This document shows positions 56,401 through 64,000 of a stretch of 64,000 nt of DNA, piece by piece. How positions within the stretch are numbered: the stretch's first letter is position 1; each line of letters opens with the position of its first letter. A program made the translations under genes and the position numbers. The stretch spans positions 7,564,001-7,628,000 of the forward strand of contig BSYQ01000003.1 of the NCBI GenBank assembly GCA_030272585.1, read 5' to 3'. The stretch comes from Bryopsis sp. KO-2023. Its lineage: Eukaryota > Chlorophyta > Ulvophyceae > Bryopsidales > Bryopsidaceae. The notes below the pieces were generated by a model. The model was not told where the DNA came from and did no database searches. It worked only from the letters and a program-made list of their open reading frames with translations.

Positions 56401-56757
56401 AGAAGATCAAAAAAAGAGCCAGAAGTGGTGGTGGAAACAGATGGTGTAACATCAAAAGATAATATTACTAATCCTGAGCCTGAATTGGTCGGTGGAATGG
56501 AGAATCAGACGACGGACAGCAACAATTCGAGGAATCAGACAATGGAGAGCAGGGATCCAGTCGAGGAAGAAATCAACACTTTGGATCTGGAGCGAAGTTC
56601 GATCGACCAACTGTGGGATTACGTTTGGTCTTGGCGATTTGTGGACTACGTGAAATGTATTGAGCTGTGGGCTGGTGTGGTAGTTGGTGTGGGCATTGGG
56701 ATGGGGGCTCTGGGTGGGTGGCCAGAGGCGGCGGATTGGTTGCTAGGGTGTGCATAA
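53483..56757 (+). CDS. Unrecognised Ser-rich protein with two membrane segments and a glycosylatable loop
   Basis: I do not recognise a family. Seven exons close in phase to 778 residues: 53483-53617, 53774-53888, 53997-54186, 54371-54398, 54590-55600, 55767-56110 and 56244-56757. Residues 1-590 are Ser/Pro/Glu-rich and probably disordered, with proline-directed sites (SPTPTRSPSPEK, RSPPRMD) typical of phosphoregulated cytosolic tails. A first membrane segment FLQVLLGVGMLWLLL (about 592-607) follows a basic cluster RRGPRWR. Next is a loop of about 135 residues with six N-glycosylation sequons (NST, NLT, NIT, NQT, NNS, NQT). A second hydrophobic segment, ELWAGVVVGVGIGMGALGGW, lies about 745-765 before a short tail. 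Predicted topology: both ends cytosolic, loop lumenal. Intron 1 (156 nt) has no stop in frame, so its retention cannot be excluded. Confidence 0.7.
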
Positions 56758-57042
56758 CAAGTAGAAGTAGAAATTATTTTGAAAAAGTGAGGGAGCTGGC
56801 GGTGGTGGTTGTTTGTCATACTTTTTGTGTTTTGTTGCTTGGTACCCTGTTTTTTTTTGTTTTCGCAAGTGGCATGTAGGTGAGACACAGAAGTGTTATG
56901 AAGAAGATTTGTAGTAAAGCAGCAGTGATTGCTTGTCAATTGGGTTTTCTAATTTTGAAGTGGAAAACTTGAAAACAGATAGATACAACTTGACAACAGA
57001 TCCCCTCTTTTCTGTAACAGCTCGGTAGGAAGAGATGGCGAT

Positions 57043-57085
<43 letters not shown>

Positions 57086-57748
57086 TAGGCAGCCATTGTC
57101 TCATATTATTTCAAATTTGAGTGAATACCAGCATGACATTTGCCATTTCATCACATCCAGTGCACACAGTCAACCCCCTCCCCCCACCCATGCCAATTAT
57201 TATTCGGGTCTCCACCGAAGAATATACTGGGCCCACCTATTTCAGGGAAATGATAATTGGGATGGGAAAAAGATATTGGTTTACTTGCATCGCTCTGTAC
57301 ACACATTTTGCACACTGTTTTTCAATGCTACAAGACAATTGAATCAACCCAGACAAACCAGCTTTAACATACTTAACATACCCCACCCCACCCATTCTTT
57401 CCCCGCAATAGACAAGAATGATATGAAGGCCGACACAAAAGGGCAGAAGCCCAAGTCAATTACAGGTAAGTTTTCGCTCTCTTCTTATGACATGCAGTCT
57501 TTGCAAAAATAGAATCAAAAGGTTCTTTTCTTTCTACCCTCGAAATCAACACACTTTCTCTCTGCAATCTGTTTCCATGTCGCAAAAGGGAGAAAAAAAA
57601 ATATGACCGTCAGAGAAGTGATTTTTCTTTTTGTCTACCCCCAAAATTTGAATCAAGACCAATTTTCTGCGCCTCATTGTTTAGAGGGGATGAAGCTTCG
57701 GTTTGTTTTAAACAATAGAAGGAATCAGCAAAAAAAAAACCCACAAAC
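56758..57748. other. Tail-to-tail spacer between the two-membrane-segment gene and prolyl-tRNA synthetase
   Basis: Both flanking genes end here, so it should hold two 3' ends. It contains the AT microsatellite listed separately. A plus frame near 57081-57512 is open but low-complexity, without a family. Confidence 0.45.
57045..57082. repeat. AT dinucleotide microsatellite, 19 units
   Basis: An uninterrupted run of AT repeats between two convergent genes. It could extrude as a cruciform and is likely length-variable. Confidence 0.95.
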
Positions 57749-60713
<2,965 letters not shown>

Positions 60714-61495
60714 ACAAACACCATGCAAATCATCCCCAAATGCTTGGGTGGAATGGGTGCGACGCCAGTTCCCAATTCAAATTTACTTTCCCAGCAACAC
60801 CGGGTCAGTAAACGGGAAGGCTGAAGCTACAAAAGGAAGACTAGTTTCCCCCACAACAAACAAACGGAAAAGAAATAGAGTTTGCGGCGGTCAGCAAAAA
60901 ACCGCGAACGGGCAAAACAATAGATTCTCCGACGCCATACACTCGACAGCTATTTCGATCACTTCACTCGAGGGCCTATTTCGGGCACTCGACACAAAAA
61001 CCGATAATAAACTCCCTTTTGAGGCGGACAAGAGCTTCCCCTCCCCCCCCAAAAAAACTTCAACAGCCTTCGCTCACCCCCCCTCAAACAAGATCGTATA
61101 CATACACACCCTGGTCTGCTTTCGACGACATGATAAAAGTTCCGGCCCTCCGAACAGGCGGAGCGGTTCGAAAACTTTTGTTCGCCTTGTGGGAGCAGCG
61201 AGCCTAGGAATGAGCGACGCCAATTTCAGGCCAGCTGGACCCCGCAATCCAACCCACAACACCGATCGCACGGGACTGTACCGCCGGTAACGTCGACCAT
61301 TCAATGTCCAAGTCGGCACAGCCAGTATCCCAATGATCTTCCGGAGCCGCCCACCCACCGACTATGACAGATTGACAAGAAACAAACCCAAAATAGTGCG
61401 GAACGCTGAATTTTTCCTTGACAACTGCGGCGGCGTCATTGGGACTGGTGGTGGAGCGACAGGGACGACATTGGCAGGGATAGCTGACGAACATC
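60714..61495. promoter_or_regulatory. Shared 782-bp head-to-head promoter region
   Basis: The start codons of prolyl-tRNA synthetase (-) and ribosomal protein eL33 (+) face away from this spacer. No clear TATA box or family-known motif was identified. Frames crossing it (for example 60484-61290 +) show no similarity and are taken as chance. A bidirectional promoter is inferred from the arrangement. Confidence 0.5.
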
Positions 61496-63056
61496 ATGTC
61501 GGACGCTAAAGAAGGAGGAAAGTCTAAGCCTGCGACCAGGTGAACATATTTTTTCACTCTCTAGAGCGTTCGGGTTTTTATTACTGCTTTTTTTTCTGTT
61601 GATCAGGTGGCAGTTGAATGGCTTTTTAAAGTTTTTTTTCTGGTTTTCCCGTACAGGTTGTTCGTGCAAGGCCGCTTCGTTGGGTATAAGAGGTGAGAGG
61701 AAGTTCAGCCAGGCGAAGCTAGGAGATGTGTTTTTGGAAAGTGGTCGTACGATTGACTTTGGATAGATATTTCCTAGAAAGAAGTGCTGCCGTGGGATGG
61801 ACTATTGGTGTGGGTCGACTGGGAATTTCTAGTTATTAATTTTTCTCCTTTTTTTTAATGACAGGAACAAAGTGAAGCAGAACTGCAACCAACATTTGCT
61901 GAAATTGAAGGGGGTTGAGTCGAAAAAGGAGGTTTCCTGGTACTTGGGGAAGAAAGTGGCCTTCCGTTACAAGGCAATCAGGGAAAAGAACGAGACTCGA
62001 AAGAGAGTTATTTGGGGCAAGGTGGGTGAACTCATCATTTTTTTTCCTTAATTAGTTTTATACTAATGAACCATGTTCATCTTCCAGCCAGCAAACCCAC
62101 TTAAAAGTGTGAGAATCAGTGTGATGGGATGAAAAGCTTTTTTTTTTTGCTTTCCTACTTCGAAGCTCAAGAAAGAGCTTGTTTTATATCCAAATAAGGA
62201 TAACAATTAGTCAGCCTATTCCTTTGAAATGTAACTTGTTGGCTGTGTTTGATTGTTGTTTCTTTTCTTTGAATATTCATCAGATCACCAGACACCATGG
62301 AAATAGTGGTATGGTGAGAGCGGCCTTCAAAAAGAATCTCCCTGCACAAGCCATGGTAGGTTATCACTGTTGAACGTATTTCTGTAAACTGGAACTGTTG
62401 ATATTTCTTCCTTTTTCCAGGAAACATTTCCTTCCAGAAAACCAAGTGTAGTGTTATGAATGTAGGAGATATTTTCTAGGGACAAAAATAGGGCACTTTA
62501 AAAGAAGTTGGTTTGGTGGATGAGGACCTTTCAATTTTCAACAGGGAAAATGGTGTTGCTAGATTCGTTTTTTTCAAGTAGAGTGACAATGGGATAACTC
62601 CTGTTCTGTACTTTTCTTCCATAAGTTTCCCCAGCCTAAAATTTCAAGAAAAACTCAAGATATGTCAAATCTGGGGACTGCATGTTCTTTCAGAGTGTTG
62701 CATTTTTCTATGTGTTCTGCCATTGCGTTGGCCCTGGGTGATATATTCGCACTATCCCTTTGACACTGACCTATGGCAGTCACAATGGCAGAACATGTGC
62801 ACTTTTTTTTTACTGAAATTAAATACACATATGTTTTTCTAGAGGTTTTATTGATGTTGATGGTCACTGCCAATATATTTTGGACAAGCAGTTTTGTATG
62901 CATCATTCATGGCATGAGAAGTTTTCAATTTTCGAAAGTGTGTGCAAGGCAATACTGTTAAGACAAAAAATTATGGATGACTCGTGACAAGGTGCTCTGT
63001 TTGGGGTTTTGCAGGGAAAGGCTGTCGAGGTCTACCTGTACCCAAGCAAAATTTAG
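61496..63056 (+). CDS. RPL35A: 60S ribosomal protein eL33 (L35a)
   Basis: Five exons close in phase to 116 residues: 61496-61539, 61657-61692, 61865-62021, 62284-62355 and 63015-63056. It is a structural protein of the large cytosolic ribosomal subunit. Seen: RLFVQGRFVGYKRN, HLLKLKGVESKKEVSWYLGK, KVAFRYKA, RKRVIWGK, ITRHHGNSGMVRAAFKKNLP and the C-terminus VEVYLYPSKI, matching the family end to end. The first exon encodes a short divergent leader, MSDAKEGGKSKPATR. The last intron (62356-63014) is the longest and leaves only 13 residues in the final exon. Its 3' end converges on the next minus-strand gene, 140 bp away. Confidence 0.96.
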
Positions 63057-63196
63057 ATGTCGTTCGTGGATTTTTTTGGTGGATTTCGGAGGTTGTAGGA
63101 ATTCAGTCGGCGCTTTCTGGGGAAGTGGAGGACTGTTGTTTCAAGGCTTGTAATGTTCAACAGTGCGAAACGGTTGCATCAACATGGTTGTGAATG

Positions 63197-63733
63197 TCAT
63201 TTTCTGCATTTCACTTGGAGGTTGCGAGGTTGGAGGTTCGCGCAACTCCAGGGTGGTCTTGCAAGGTCTTGAGCCAACAAGTAGGAAGCTCCATGGTGGT
63301 GCGGTGGAGGAGGTTGTGGTGGGTGTTGACTAACAGTTAACAATACACGGCTGACTGGTGTAGTATCTTCACTTGCATGAAGGAAGATAGGATCAGACAT
63401 GTCTGTGGATGGGTGCACATCCACAAGCATGTATGTTGGACACAGCAAAACAACACTGTGGGTTACAGGGTTCTTTCCACTGTGGCCTCCAGCAATCATT
63501 CCTTGGCTGTTGAAACTTGCAACCTCACCAGTCCACCACTGGACCTGGTTTTCTTTGGTAACCTCTTCAATCCTTGAAAAGATTCGTTGACAACCCCTCC
63601 AGTCAGAATGAATTTACTCACCATTTGTGCACGCAAACTCTATTGGTGTTGCGTGAAGGATAGGGGAAATATTGATGGATAATCAACACATCACGTGCAT
63701 CAAGTTCAAATTTGTAGTTCTCAATGGATCCAC
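63197..63733 (-). CDS. Unrecognised gene, last two exons, partial at the right edge
   Basis: Two exons join in phase: 63622-63733 and 63197-63572 (stop at 63197-63199). Upstream exons lie right of 63733 or outside the window. The visible product reads GSIENYKFELDARDVL, IIHQYFPYPSRNTNRV, KWIEEVTKENQVQWWTGEV, AGGHSGKNPVTHSVVL and LLCPTYMLVDVHPSTDM, then a Pro/His-rich tail. The frame and strong donor (GTGAGT at 63621) support coding, but I cannot name a family. Nothing in the context hints at function. Confidence 0.5.
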
Positions 63734-64000
63734 CTTCACACCCATGGTTCATCAATTTCAAAAAAAAAATACCAGATTTACCATACAAATTGATACAAAA
63801 TTCCCTGAAGGACATGTCTTTTTATATCCCCAAACTCATCTTTCTTTTTTTCTTGACCTTGAATTCATGCACCCGATCTTTCATTCATTCCAACTCGTTT
63901 ATTCTACTCCGAAAAACATTGACCTTTCTTCCACTTGGGTGCATCAACAGAGAGGAAAAGCCACCTCTCAATTTACTCCGATAATTGCATGAGCTTTACC
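63734..64000. other. Right edge, probably intron or 5' exons of the partial gene
   Basis: AT-rich sequence with short frames on both strands; no junction that extends the minus-strand gene could be fixed with confidence. Confidence 0.3.

Noticed and set aside
57081-57512. Plus-strand gene between the two convergent genes
   Set aside because: Open frame without family resemblance, starting in the AT microsatellite; likely 3' flanking sequence.

Overview
The window is nuclear DNA from an intron-rich eukaryote, most likely a green-lineage organism and, I infer, a streptophyte (charophyte-grade) alga. The gene set is plant-like: a CW-SET histone methyltransferase, an NADK2-type NAD kinase, a stand-alone plant-cytosolic-type prolyl-tRNA synthetase, a PUR-alpha protein, malonyl-CoA decarboxylase, and a 6-phosphogluconolactonase with a transit-peptide-like leader. 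A secreted animal-type haem peroxidase argues against an ordinary land plant. I rebuilt gene models by hand from GT-AG junctions and codon phase. In nearly every gene all phases close, but no transcript data were available.

Layout, left to right. A 3'-partial BAG6-like gene (+, 1-3971) converges on the haem peroxidase gene (-, 4159-7155). A repeat block follows (about 8.0-14.8 kb): a 5'-truncated LINE with endonuclease remnant, reverse transcriptase and RNase H, split by two foldback elements with 8-bp target duplications, then a TA-flanked MITE. After it lie a small Ala-rich, Cys-tailed gene of unknown function (+, to 15657) and an empty 2 kb. Next is a run of minus-strand genes: 6-phosphogluconolactonase (17705-18823), malonyl-CoA decarboxylase (19513-22902), a DDX3/DED1 helicase (25886-29049) and PUR-alpha (33230-34903). 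Large G-poor gaps lie downstream of the last two.

The right part holds NAD kinase (+, 37181-39880), a 16-exon H3K36-type methyltransferase with CW, SET and SRI domains (+, 42585-52239), an unrecognised two-membrane-segment protein with six N-glycosylation sequons (+, 53483-56757), and prolyl-tRNA synthetase (-, 57749-60713). That synthetase is head to head with ribosomal protein eL33/RPL35A (+, 61496-63056). An unrecognised partial gene runs off the right edge (-, from 63197).

The genes are not an operon or a pathway cluster. Most are housekeeping functions: protein quality control, NADPH supply, fatty-acid precursor control, RNA remodelling, chromatin and translation. The most unusual content is the nested transposon block, where two sequence-unrelated foldback elements share one architecture including mirrored tRNA-like heads. 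The secreted peroxidase, the two unrecognised genes and a gene-orientation-linked GC skew come next.
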